Assembly (NCBI RefSeq): GCF_017916275.1
Contig: NZ_JAFMST010000003.1
Coordinates: 248,001-312,000, forward strand
Direction: 5' to 3'
DNA length: 64,000 nucleotides
Source of the DNA: Rubellimicrobium arenae
Lineage (GTDB): Bacteria; Pseudomonadota; Alphaproteobacteria; Rhodobacterales; Rhodobacteraceae
The translations under genes and the position numbers were made by a program. Shown here piece after piece: positions 28,586 through 37,700 of this stretch. Under the pieces are notes generated by a model. It was not told the origin of the DNA, ran no database searches, and saw only the letters and a list, made by a program, of their open reading frames with translations. The stretch's first letter is position 1. Each line of letters starts with the position of its first letter.

Positions 28586-29770
28586 ATGACCGACCCCGAG
28601 ATCTATTCCCGGGACGGGGAAGATCTGTCCCCGACCCACGAAGTGAAGGCCGCCATGGGCGCTTTCCTGAACGAGTTCAATTCCTTCACCGCCGAAGTTT
28701 CCACCCGGCTGCAACACCACGAGGATCGCATGACCAAGCTCGACCGCAAGATGACCCACGCCGCCCACCGCCCCATGCTCGCCGCCCAGGCCGGCCTCGA
28801 GGCGCCCCACCAGAAGGCCTTCGACGCCTATGTCCGCTCGGGGGACGACGCGGGCTTCCGGTCCCTGGCCTATGAGGGCAAGGCGATGTCCAGCGCCGTC
28901 GCCGCCGACGGCGGCGTGCTCGTGTCGCCCCAGGCGGCCGAATCCATCCGCCAGATCCTCGTGTCCACCGCCTCGATCCGGTCCATCGCCAGCGTCGTCG
29001 CCGTCGAGAACGGCAGCCTCGACATCCTGATCGACCGGGGCGAGGTCAGCGCCGGATGGGCCACCGAGACGGGCGCCGCCGCCGAATCCTCGACCGGCAT
29101 CCTCGAGAAGATCAACATCCCGCTCTACGAGCTCGCCGCCCAGCCCAAGGCGTCGCAGCGGCTCCTCGATGACGCGGCCTTCGATGTGGAGACCTGGCTC
29201 GCCGGCCGCATCGCCGAGAAGTTCGCCCGCTCCGAATCGGCGGCCTTCGTGTCGGGCAACGGCGTGGACAAGCCCAAGGGCGTCCTGAGCTACCCGGCCG
29301 TCGCCAACAGCGGCTGGACCTGGGGCAACCTCGGCTACGTGGCAAGCGGCGGGGCCGGCGCGCTGACCTCGATCGACCCGCTCGTGGACCTGGTCTACGC
29401 GCTCCCCGCCCAGTACCGGGCCCGCGCCACCTTCGTGATGAACTCGCGCACTACCGGCGTGCTCCGCAAGCTCAAGGACTCGGACGGCCGCTTCCTGTGG
29501 TCGGACGGCATGGTGGCGGGCGAGCCGGCGCGGCTGATGGGCTACAAGGTCCTGATCTGCGAGGACATGCCCGACATCGCCGCCAGCTCCTTCTCGATCG
29601 CCTTCGGCGACTTCGAGTCCGGCTACACCATCGCCGAGCGCCCCGACCTCCGCGTCCTGCGCGACCCCTACAGCGCCAAGCCCCACGTCCTCTTCTACGC
29701 GACCAAGCGCGTGGGCGGCGGCGTCACGGACTTCGCGGCCATCAAGCTCCTCAAGTTCGCGGCGAGCTGA
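28586..29770 (+). CDS. GTA major capsid protein (g5, HK97 fold)
   Basis: A 394-residue capsid subunit. The first 80 or so residues form a charged helical scaffold region (HEVKAAMGAFLNEFNSFTAEVSTRLQHHEDRM) expected to be cut off by the g4 protease. The HK97 core follows, with GGVLVSPQAAESIRQILVSTASIRSIASVV and the typical later blocks PKASQRLLDDAAFDVETWLAGRIAEKFARSE and GDFESGYTIAERPDLRVLRDPYSAKPHV. The ATG is preceded by GAAAGGACCAACC. It is probably the most expressed gene of the cluster. Confidence 0.96.
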   Translation: MTDPEIYSRDGEDLSPTHEVKAAMGAFLNEFNSFTAEVSTRLQHHEDRMTKLDRKMTHAAHRPMLAAQAGLEAPHQKAFDAYVRSGDDAGFRSLAYEGKAMSSAVAADGGVLVSPQAAESIRQILVSTASIRSIASVVAVENGSLDILIDRGEVSAGWATETGAAAESSTGILEKINIPLYELAAQPKASQRLLDDAAFDVETWLAGRIAEKFARSESAAFVSGNGVDKPKGVLSYPAVANSGWTWGNLGYVASGGAGALTSIDPLVDLVYALPAQYRARATFVMNSRTTGVLRKLKDSDGRFLWSDGMVAGEPARLMGYKVLICEDMPDIAASSFSIAFGDFESGYTIAERPDLRVLRDPYSAKPHVLFYATKRVGGGVTDFAAIKLLKFAAS

Positions 29771-29833
29771 GCCTCCGCCGGGGCCGTCCATCCGGGCGGC
29801 CCCGACCCAGCCCTGTGAGCGAAAGGTTTCGCG

Positions 29834-30430
29834 ATGAATCTGGTCGAATTGACGGAGGTGCCCGACGCCGCGCTTCCTGTCGCCCGCCTGAAGGAGCACC
29901 TGCGCCTCGGGACGGGGTTCTCGGACGACGACGTGCAGGACACCCTTCTGGCCGGCTTCCTGCGGGCCGCCATCGCGGCGGTCGAGGGGCGCACCGGCAA
30001 GGCCCTGCTGCGGCGCGGCTTTGCCCTGTCGGTCGCGAGCTGGCGCTTCCCCGACCGGCAGCCCCTGATGGTCGCGCCGGTGGCGGCGGTCACCTCGTTC
30101 ACCCTGGTCGCGCCCGACGGGACCGGGACGCCGGTCTCCCTGGCCGGCTTCCGGCTCGACCAGGATGCCCAGCGCCCCTGCCTTGGCGCCCTGGGCGGCC
30201 TGCTGCCGTCCATCCCGACCGGGGGGCAGGCCCGCATCGCCTTCGAAGCCGGCTTCGGGCCGTCGTGGGACGCGGTCCCCGCCGACCTGGCCCAGGCGGT
30301 CATGCTGCTTGCCGCCCATTACCACGACTACCGCCACGAGACGGCATTCGGCGCCGGCTGCATGCCCTTCGGCGTCACCGCCCTCATCGAGCGCTACCGG
30401 CCGATCCGCCTGTCGGGAGAGCGTCCATGA
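29834..30430 (+). CDS. GTA head-tail connector / adaptor (g6)
   Basis: A 198-residue gp6-like adaptor, which binds below the portal and begins the neck. The N-terminal LPVARLKEHLRLGTGFSDDDVQDTLLAGFLRAAIAAVEGRTGKAL is the standard helical bundle of this family. The C-terminal half holds LAQAVMLLAAHYHDYRHE. The ATG follows GAAAGGTTTCGCG. Its stop overlaps the g7 start by 4 bp. Confidence 0.92.
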   Translation: MNLVELTEVPDAALPVARLKEHLRLGTGFSDDDVQDTLLAGFLRAAIAAVEGRTGKALLRRGFALSVASWRFPDRQPLMVAPVAAVTSFTLVAPDGTGTPVSLAGFRLDQDAQRPCLGALGGLLPSIPTGGQARIAFEAGFGPSWDAVPADLAQAVMLLAAHYHDYRHETAFGAGCMPFGVTALIERYRPIRLSGERP

Positions 30431-30765
30431 CCGCGCCGCGCCTCAGCCGCAGGCTCATCCTCAAGGCGCCGACCCGGCAGCCGGACGGCGCGGGCGGCTT
30501 CACCCGCGGCTGGACCGCCCTTGGCGCCCTTTGGGCCGAGGTCGCGCCCGGGACCCCCCGCGTCACGGCCCAGCCCGGGCTGGCCGAGGCGCGTCTTCCG
30601 TTGCGGATCACGCTGCGCGGCGCGCCGGTGGGCGCCCCGTCCCGCCCCGTGGCGGGCCAGCGCTTCCGCGACGGAGCCCGGATCTACGCGATCGACTCGG
30701 TCAACGAATCCGACCTCGGCGGCCGCTTCCTGCTCTGCCTGTCCCACGAGGAGGCCGCGCTGTGA
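30427..30765 (+). CDS. GTA head-tail stopper protein (g7)
   Basis: A 112-residue head closure protein of the phage SPP1 gp16 type by position. The pattern PDGAGGFTRGWTALGALWAEVAPGTPRVT near the N-terminus and GARIYAIDSVNESDLGGRFLLC near the C-terminus fit this beta-barrel family. It should keep DNA in the head and join it to the tail. It starts in the stop of g6 and ends in the start of g8. Confidence 0.88.
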   Translation: MTAPRLSRRLILKAPTRQPDGAGGFTRGWTALGALWAEVAPGTPRVTAQPGLAEARLPLRITLRGAPVGAPSRPVAGQRFRDGARIYAIDSVNESDLGGRFLLCLSHEEAAL

Positions 30766-31187
30766 CCTACGCCCTCGCTCAGGGAATCCAGGCCGCGATC
30801 TTCCGGCGCCTGACCTCGGACGCGGCGCTCCGGGCGCTGGTCGGCGACGACGTCTACGACCAGGTGCCGCCGGGCTTCCTGCCGACGCTCTATGTCGCGC
30901 TGGGGCCCGAGGTCGCCCGGGACCGCTCGGACCAGACCGGGCGTGGGACCGAGCACGACGTGGCCGTGTCCGTCGTCTGCGACGGGGCGGGCTTCTCGGC
31001 CGCCAAGGCCGCCGCAGCCGCGGTGTCCGACGCGATGCTCGGCCCTGATCTCGCGCTCGACCGTGGCCGGGTCGTCTGGCTCCGCTTCCTGCGGGCGCAG
31101 GCCCTCCGGAAGGGTGCGGGCGAGACGCGCCAGATCGACCTCATCTTCCGTCTCCGCGTCGAGGACGACGCGACCTCCAACCCATAA
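30762..31187 (+). CDS. GTA tail terminator, DUF3168 family (g8)
   Basis: A 141-residue DUF3168 protein that caps the tail tube next to the neck. It begins with GTG at 30762, overlapping the g7 stop by 4 bp (GTGA). The conserved IQAAIFRRLTSDAALRALVG...VYDQVPPG pattern and a final QIDLIFRLRVEDD strand are typical. Confidence 0.9.
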   Translation: MTYALAQGIQAAIFRRLTSDAALRALVGDDVYDQVPPGFLPTLYVALGPEVARDRSDQTGRGTEHDVAVSVVCDGAGFSAAKAAAAAVSDAMLGPDLALDRGRVVWLRFLRAQALRKGAGETRQIDLIFRLRVEDDATSNP

Positions 31188-31199
31188 GGACCCCTCATC

Positions 31200-31616
31200 A
31201 TGGCTGCCCAAGCCGGCAAGGACCTCCTCATCAAGATCGACATGAACGGCCAAGGCCAGTTCGAGACCGTCGCGGGCCTGCGCGCCACGCGCATCTCGCT
31301 CAACGCCGAGACCGTGGACGTGACCTCCCTCGACTCCCCCGGCGGCTGGCGCGAATTGCTGGCGGGCGCGGGCCTGCGGTCGGCGGCGCTCTCGGGGAAC
31401 GGCGTCTTCAAGGACGCCGCCTCGGACGCCCGGATGCGCGCGCTCTTCTTCGCGGGGGAGCATCCCTCGTGCCAGGTCGTCATCCCGAGCTTCGGGATCC
31501 TCCAGGGCGCGTTCCAGATCGGCTCGATCGAATACGCGGGCACCCATGACGGCGAGGCGACCTTCGAGGTCTCGCTCGCTTCGGCGGGGGCCATCAGCTT
31601 CGCGGGGCTGGCATGA
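31200..31616 (+). CDS. GTA major tail tube protein (g9)
   Basis: A 138-residue tail tube subunit. Its KDLLIKIDMNGQGQFETVAGLRATRISLNAETVDVTSLDSPGGWRELL opening is the hallmark of siphovirus tail proteins with the sandwich fold. It should stack as hexamers to form the tail channel. Ribosome site AAGGACC precedes the ATG. Its stop overlaps the g10 start. Confidence 0.93.
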   Translation: MAAQAGKDLLIKIDMNGQGQFETVAGLRATRISLNAETVDVTSLDSPGGWRELLAGAGLRSAALSGNGVFKDAASDARMRALFFAGEHPSCQVVIPSFGILQGAFQIGSIEYAGTHDGEATFEVSLASAGAISFAGLA

Positions 31617-31930
31617 TGGCGAACCCCCATGCCGGAGAGGTGGAGGTCATGGTCGACGGCATCCCGCGGACCGCCCGCCTGACGCTCGGCGCGCTGGCCG
31701 AGCTGGAGGCGGGGCTGGGCGACGACACCCTTGTCGCGCTCGTGGGCCGCTTCGAATCCGGCGACATCTCCTCCCGCGAGGTGATGGCCCTCCTTGTTGC
31801 AGGCCTGCGCGGGGGCGGCTGGCGGATCACCGCCGCCGACCTCCTGGCCTCCGAGATAGCCGGCGGTCCCCTGGGGGCCGTCCGCACCGCGGCCGAGCTC
31901 CTGGCCCGCGCCTTCGCGGTGCCCGCATGA
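31613..31930 (+). CDS. GTA tail assembly chaperone (g10)
   Basis: A 105-residue protein of the GTA-gp10 family. Tail assembly chaperones coat the tape measure protein before tube growth. The core VMVDGIPRTARLTLGALAELEAGLGDDTLVALVGRFESG and SSREVMALLVAGLRGGGWRITAADLL is characteristic. It starts within the g9 stop and overlaps the next gene by 4 bp. Confidence 0.9.
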   Translation: MMANPHAGEVEVMVDGIPRTARLTLGALAELEAGLGDDTLVALVGRFESGDISSREVMALLVAGLRGGGWRITAADLLASEIAGGPLGAVRTAAELLARAFAVPA

Positions 31931-32127
31931 GCCCCGCCCTCGACTGGCCCGCGCTGCTGCGCGCGGGGCTCCAGGTCCTCCGCCTGTTCCCGCGCGACTT
32001 CTGGGATCTCACCCCCGCCGAGCTGTCGCTGATGCTGGGCCTTGGCGACCAGTCCGCGCCCATGGGCCGCGCCCGCTTCCTCGCGCTCGCCGCAGCGCAT
32101 CCCGACACCCCTGCCACCGGAGCATGA
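31927..32127 (+). CDS. GTA g10.1 tail assembly chaperone-like protein
   Basis: A 66-residue protein with the LRAGLQVLRLFPRDFWDLTPAELSLMLG pattern of the small Phage_TAC_6 type chaperones. It lies between g10 and the tape measure gene with 4-bp overlaps on both sides, and a g10.1 gene is known at this position in Rhodobacter. The two chaperone genes may act as a pair. Confidence 0.87.
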   Translation: MSPALDWPALLRAGLQVLRLFPRDFWDLTPAELSLMLGLGDQSAPMGRARFLALAAAHPDTPATGA

Positions 32128-32780
32128 CCATGAGCCTGTTCGACTTCGACGAGGAGGTGGGCGGCCTCGAGACCCGCCTCGGGGACGCGGGCCGGGTCGC
32201 CGCCGCCTTCTCGGCCGAGCTGTCCCGCGTCCGGGATTCGCTCGAGGACACGACGCGCGACTTCGGTGCGATCGAACGGGGCTTTGCCGGCGGGCTGCGC
32301 CGCGCCATCGACGGCCTCGTGATCGATGGCGACCGCCTGTCCCAGGCGCTGGGGCACGTCGGCAAGGCGATGGTCGACACCGTCTACCGCTCCGCCATGA
32401 AGCCCGTGTCCGACCGGCTGGGCGGGATGCTCGCCCAGGGGCTCAACGGCGTCGTGTCGAACCTCATGCCCTTCGCCAGCGGCGCGCCCTTCAGCCAGGG
32501 CCGCGTGATGCCCTTCGCCCGGGGCGGCGTCATCTCGCAGGCGACGCCCTTCCCGATGCGGGGGGCGACCGGCCTGATGGGCGAAGCCGGGCCCGAGGCG
32601 ATCATGCCCCTCACCCGGGGGGCGGACGGGCGCCTGGGCGTCCGGGCCGAGGGCGGCTCGCGCGGGCCGCAGGTCACCATCAACATCTCCACCCCCGATG
32701 TCGCGGGCTTCCGCCGCTCCCAGGGTCAGATCGCGGCCGAGATGGCCCGGCTGCTCGGGCGCGGGGCCCGCAACCGCTGA
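32124..32780 (+). CDS. GTA tape measure protein (g11)
   Basis: A 218-residue tape measure protein, very short for a siphovirus but normal for GTAs, whose tails are only about 50 nm long. The N-terminal half is helical (GRVAAAFSAELSRVRDSLEDTTRDFGAIERGFAGGLRRA). The C-terminal half has the RGGVISQATPFPMRGATGLMGEAGPEAIMPLTRG motif that is also seen at the end of long phage tape measures. The protein's length should set tail length. It overlaps g10.1 by 4 bp. Confidence 0.92.
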   Translation: MTMSLFDFDEEVGGLETRLGDAGRVAAAFSAELSRVRDSLEDTTRDFGAIERGFAGGLRRAIDGLVIDGDRLSQALGHVGKAMVDTVYRSAMKPVSDRLGGMLAQGLNGVVSNLMPFASGAPFSQGRVMPFARGGVISQATPFPMRGATGLMGEAGPEAIMPLTRGADGRLGVRAEGGSRGPQVTINISTPDVAGFRRSQGQIAAEMARLLGRGARNR

Positions 32781-32789
32781 GGACATCCC

Positions 32790-33422
32790 ATGGCCTTCCA
32801 CGACATCCGCTTCCCCGCGGCCCTCAGCTTCGGCGCCCAGGGCGGCCCCGAGCGGCGGACCGAGATCGTTCCCCTCGCCAACGGCTGGGAGGAGCGCAAT
32901 TCCCCCTGGGCGCAGAGCCGCCGCCGCTACGACGCGGGCCTGGGCCTGCGCTCGCTCGATGATCTGCACGAGCTCGTGGCCTTCTTCGAGGCGCGGGCCG
33001 GACAGCTCCACGCCTTCCGCTGGAAGGACTGGGCCGACCACAAGTCCTGCAATCCGTCGGCTCTCCCCAGCGCGCTGGACCAGCCGCTGGGCCTGGGCGA
33101 CGGCGTCACGCGCGTGTTCCAGCTCCGCAAAGGCTATGGCTCGGGCGGGGTGACGGCCTGGCGTCCCATCGCCAAGCCGGTCGCGGGAACGGTCGCCGTG
33201 GCGGTCGGCGGCGCGACCCAAAGCGAGGGCGCGGACTGGACGCTGGACCCCGGCACGGGCCGGGTCACCTTCGCCCATGCCCCCGCCACGGGCGCTCCGG
33301 TCACCGCCGGGTTCGAGTTCGACGTCCCGGTGCGCTTCGACACCGACGCGATCCGCGTCCAGGTCTCGACCTTCCAGGCGGGCGAGGTTCCGTCCGTGCC
33401 GGTGATCGAGGTGCGCGCATGA
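32790..33422 (+). CDS. GTA distal tail protein, DUF2460 family (g12)
   Basis: A 210-residue DUF2460 protein that forms the ring at the tail tip between tube and hub. Seen are FPAALSFGAQGGPERRTEIVPLANGWEERN, the FEARAGQLHAFRWKDWADHKS block and a C-terminal FDVPVRFDTDAIRVQ strand. It starts 10 bp after g11 and overlaps g13 by 4 bp. Confidence 0.92.
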   Translation: MAFHDIRFPAALSFGAQGGPERRTEIVPLANGWEERNSPWAQSRRRYDAGLGLRSLDDLHELVAFFEARAGQLHAFRWKDWADHKSCNPSALPSALDQPLGLGDGVTRVFQLRKGYGSGGVTAWRPIAKPVAGTVAVAVGGATQSEGADWTLDPGTGRVTFAHAPATGAPVTAGFEFDVPVRFDTDAIRVQVSTFQAGEVPSVPVIEVRA

Positions 33423-34288
33423 GCCTCCGCGACCACCTTGCCACCGGCGCCACCACCGTCGCGCGCTGCTGGGCCGTCACGCGGCGGGACGGCCTCACGC
33501 TGGGCTTCACCGACCATGACCGGCCGCTGACCTTCGACGGGATCGACTTCCGCCCGGAAACCGGCCTTTCGGCCAGGGCGGTCGTGCAGGGGACGGGCCT
33601 TGCCGTCGACAACACCGAGGCCCTGGGGCTGCTGTCCTCGGACGCCATCACCGACGCCGACATCGAGGCCGGGCGCTACGACGAGGCCGAGCTGCGCCTT
33701 TGGGCGGTCAACTGGGCCGATCCGACGCAACGCGAGCTGCGGTTCCGCGGAACCCTGGGCGAGATCCGGCGCGGCGACGGCGCGTTCCACGCCGAACTCC
33801 GGGGCCTGACCGAAGCCCTGAACCGCCCGGTGGGCCGCCTGTTCCAGACCACCTGCGGCGCGGTCCTGGGCGACCGGGCCTGCGGCTTCGACACGGCCCG
33901 GCCCGGCTTTTCGGCCGAGCTGGCCTGCGGGATCACGGACGGATCGGTCTTTCGCCTTCCGGGGCTGGACGCCTTTGCGCCCCGTTGGTTCGAGAGGGGC
34001 CGCCTCACCGTGCTGACCGGAGCGGCGCGCGACCTTCGCGGCGTCGTCAAGCACGACCGGATCGAGGGCGGGATGCGCGTCCTCGAGCTCTGGTCCCCCC
34101 TGCGCGCGCCGCTCGCCCCGACGGACCGGATCCGTCTGGAGGCCGGCTGCGACCGCCGGGCGATCACCTGCCGGACGCGGTTCGACAACATCGCGAACTT
34201 CCGCGGCTTTCCCTTCATCCCGGGCGAGGACTGGCTGATGAGCGTGCCCTCCCGGTCCGGGGCCAACGACGGCGGGTCCTTGCGATGA
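33419..34288 (+). CDS. GTA hub protein, DUF2163/BR0599 family (g13)
   Basis: A 289-residue hub protein at the tail tip. The N-terminal DUF2163 part has the CWAVTRRDGLTLGFTDHDRPLTFDG pattern. Five Cys residues lie in the second half: TTCG, RACGFD, LACG, EAGCD and ITCRTR. The RcGTA hub is reported to bind an iron-sulfur cluster, and these residues are the obvious candidates here. The protein should line the path through which DNA and the peptidase pass. It overlaps g12 and g14 by 4 bp each. Confidence 0.92.
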   Translation: MSLRDHLATGATTVARCWAVTRRDGLTLGFTDHDRPLTFDGIDFRPETGLSARAVVQGTGLAVDNTEALGLLSSDAITDADIEAGRYDEAELRLWAVNWADPTQRELRFRGTLGEIRRGDGAFHAELRGLTEALNRPVGRLFQTTCGAVLGDRACGFDTARPGFSAELACGITDGSVFRLPGLDAFAPRWFERGRLTVLTGAARDLRGVVKHDRIEGGMRVLELWSPLRAPLAPTDRIRLEAGCDRRAITCRTRFDNIANFRGFPFIPGEDWLMSVPSRSGANDGGSLR

Positions 34289-34707
34289 GCCGCATCGTCC
34301 AAGCCGCCCGTGCCTGGATCGGCACGCCCTACCTCCACCAGGCAAGCCGGAGGGGCGCGGGCTGCGACTGCCTGGGCCTGATCCGCGGCGTCTGGCGCGA
34401 GGTCCATGGCCAGGAGCCCGCCGTCGTTCCGCCCTATACCCCCGACTGGTCCGAGCCGCAGGGGGAGGAGCGCCTCTGGGAGGCCGCGCGACGGCTCCTT
34501 GGGCCGGGGCAGGGGCGTGCGGGCGACCTGCTGCTCTTCCGGATGCGCCCCGGCGCGGTGGCCAAGCATCTGGGCATCCTTTCCGCGACGGGCGACCAGC
34601 CCGCCTTCATCCATTCCATGAGCGGCCACGGCGTCATCGAAAGCCCGCTCTCCGAACCCTGGGCGGCGCGGGTCGTGGCCCGCTTCGACCTTGAAGGAGC
34701 CGCCTGA
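34285..34707 (+). CDS. GTA NlpC/P60 cell-wall peptidase (g14)
   Basis: A 140-residue NlpC/P60 peptidase in the tail tip, expected to cut peptidoglycan of the recipient during DNA entry. The catalytic Cys is Cys29 in GCDCLGLIRG and the His is in AVAKHLGIL (about residue 95). The family's WIGTPYLHQAS opening is present. It starts within the g13 stop codon. Confidence 0.93.
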   Translation: MSRIVQAARAWIGTPYLHQASRRGAGCDCLGLIRGVWREVHGQEPAVVPPYTPDWSEPQGEERLWEAARRLLGPGQGRAGDLLLFRMRPGAVAKHLGILSATGDQPAFIHSMSGHGVIESPLSEPWAARVVARFDLEGAA

Positions 34708-34708
34708 C

Positions 34709-37700
34709 ATGGCCACCCTCGTCCTTTCCGCCGCCGGCATGGCGCTGGGCGGTTCCATCGGAGGCTCCGTCCTGGGGCTCTCCTCGGCCGTGATCGGCCG
34801 CGCGGCGGGCGCGATGCTTGGCCGCGCGATCGACGAGCGGCTGCTCGGGCCGGGCAGCGCCCCCGTCGAGACCGGGCGCGTCGACCGCTTCCGCCTGACC
34901 GGGGCCTCCGAGGGGGCCGCGGTGCCGCGCGTCTATGGGGCGGTGCGCGTCGCCGGGCAGGTCATCTGGGCCACCCGGTTCCAGGAAACGGCGACCACCT
35001 CGGGGGGCGGCAAGGGCGCGCCCCGGCCCGAGGTCACCCAGTACAGCTACAGCGTCTCGCTGGCCGTCGCGCTCTGCGAGGGCGTGATCACCGGCCTCGG
35101 GCGCATCTGGGCGGACGGGGTGGAGATCCCGACGGGCGATCTCCAGCTTTCGGTCTATCCCGGATCCGAGGACCAGCTTCCCGATCCCCGCATGGAGGCC
35201 GTCGAGGGCGCGGGCCGGGTCCCCGCCTACCGCGGCATCGCCTATGTCGTGATCGAGGACCTGGACCTCGGCCGCTTCGGCAACCGCGTGCCCCAGTTCT
35301 CCTTCGAGGTGTTCCGCCCGGCGGCCCAGCGGTCCGACGACAAGGCCGAGGATGTCGCCCGTCTCCTGCGGGGCGTGGCGCTGATTCCCGGCACGGGCGA
35401 ATATGCGCTGGCGACCACGCCGGTCTACCTGTCGCGCGGCTTCGCGGAGCGCGTGCCGGCCAATGTCAGCACGCCCCAGGGCAAGGCCGACCTTCTCGTG
35501 TCGCTCGATTCGCTGACGACCGAGCTGCCCCGCCTCCGGTCGGTCAGCCTCGTGGCCTGCTGGTTCGGGGGCGACCTGCGCGCCGGGCACTGCCAGCTGC
35601 GTCCCAAGGTCGAACAGGCCGATTCCGACGGGGAGGGAATGCCCTGGAGCGTCTCGGGCCTGTCCCGGGCAGAGGCGGCCCTGGTCCCAAGGACCGACGG
35701 CCGCCCCGTCTATGGCGGAAGCCCTGCCGACGCCTCGGTGCTCCAGGCCATCCGCGAGATCCGGTCCCGGGGCCGGCAGGTGATGTTCTATCCCTTCCTC
35801 CTCATGGACCAGCTTCCTGGCAACGGCCTTCCCGATCCCTACGGCCAGGCCGAGCAGCCCGCGCTCCCCTGGCGGGGCCGGATCAGCCTTTCCGTGGCTC
35901 CGGGCCTGACGGGGTCGCCCGACGGCACGGCCGCCGCCGAGGCCGAGGTGGCGGCCTTCTTCGGCCAGGCCCGGCCCTCAGACTTCACGCGGCAGCCGAC
36001 GGGCGTGGCCTACCATGGCCCGGCCGAATGGTCGTTCCGGCGCATGATCCTGCATTACGCGCATCTGTGCGCCGAGGCCGGGGGCGTCGACGCCTTCTGC
36101 GTGGGGACCGAGATGCGGGGGCTGACCACCATCCGGGGCGCCTCGGGCTTTCCGGCGGTGCAGGCGCTCCGGCAGCTCGCGGCCGAGGTGAAGGCCATCC
36201 TGCCGGGGGCCAGGATCACCTACGCCGCCGACTGGTCCGAGTATTCGGGGTATCAGCCGCCGGGCACGTCCGACCGCATCTTCCACCTCGACCCGCTCTG
36301 GGCCGATCCCGCCATCGATGCCATCGGGATCGACAACTACATGCCGCTGTCGGACTGGCGGGACGGGGAGGGACATCTCGATGCCTCCTGGGGGGACATC
36401 CACGACGTCGATTACTTGGCCAGCAACGTCGCCGGAGGCGAGCTGCACGACTGGTACTACGCCTCCGAGACCGACCGCGCGGCGCAGGTCCGGACTCCCA
36501 TCGCCGATCCTCAGGGCGAGCCCTGGATCTGGCGTCCCAAGGACATCCGATCCTGGTGGTCCAACCCGCACCATGACAGGATCGGCGGCCGTCGCAGCGT
36601 GACCCCCACCCCCTGGGAGCCCCGGTCCAAGCCGGTCTGGTTCACCGAGATCGGCTGCGCCGCCATCGACAAGGGCACCAACGAACCCAACAAGTTCCTC
36701 GACCCCAAGTCCTCCGAATCGAGCCTGCCCCATTTCTCGACCGGCCAGCGCGACGACCTGCTGCAGCAGAGCTATTACCGCGCGATGTTCCGCCACTGGG
36801 CGGACCCGGCGAACAACCCGGTCTCGCCGGTCTATGGCGGGCCCATGGTGGACATGGACCACGCCCATGCCTGGGCCTGGGACGCGCGGCCGTTTCCGGC
36901 CTTCCCGGCGCGGGGCGACCTTTGGGGCGACGGGCGGAACTACGATCGCGGCCACTGGCTGAACGGACGGGCCTCGGCCCGCAGCCTGGCATCGGTGGTC
37001 GAGGAGATCTGCCGCGACAGCGGAGCCGTTCGCCCCGACACGACACGGCTCCACGGCCTGGTCCGGGGCATGGTCATCGAGGAGGTCGGCACCGGGCGCG
37101 AGGCGCTGCAACCCCTCATGCTGGCCTGCGGCTTCGACGCGGCCGAGCGGGAGGGGCGGCTTGTCTTCCGAAGCCGGAGCGGATCGGTCAGCGCCGTTCT
37201 GGGCCGGGATGACCTGGCATTCGATCCGGGCGCGGAGGCCACATCCCTGCGGACCCGCGCCCCGGAGGCCGAGCTTGCCGGACGGGTTCAGGCGAGCTTC
37301 CTTGAACATGGGGGCGACTACGCCGTCGTCTCGGCGGATGCGCTGCGCCCGGACGAGAGCGTGCCACTGCTGTCGCGCAATGCGTTGCCGCTCGTGCTCC
37401 TGCGCGAGGAGGGCAAGGCCATCGCCGAACGCTGGCTGCACGAATCCCGCGCCGCCCGCGACAGCCTCCGCGTCGCGCTGCCGCCCTCCCTGGCCCATCT
37501 CGGCCCCGGCGACGTCGTGGCGCTGGATGGCGCGTCCTGGCGTATCGACCGGGTGGAGGATGCAGGACTTCGCACGATCGATGCCACGCGCATCGAGTCG
37601 GGCCTTTGGCACGCCACCGAGGCCGCCATCGAACCGCCCGTCCCGCGGCCCTTCGTGGCACCCAGCCCGGTCGAGGCGGTGTTCCTCGATCTTCCGATCC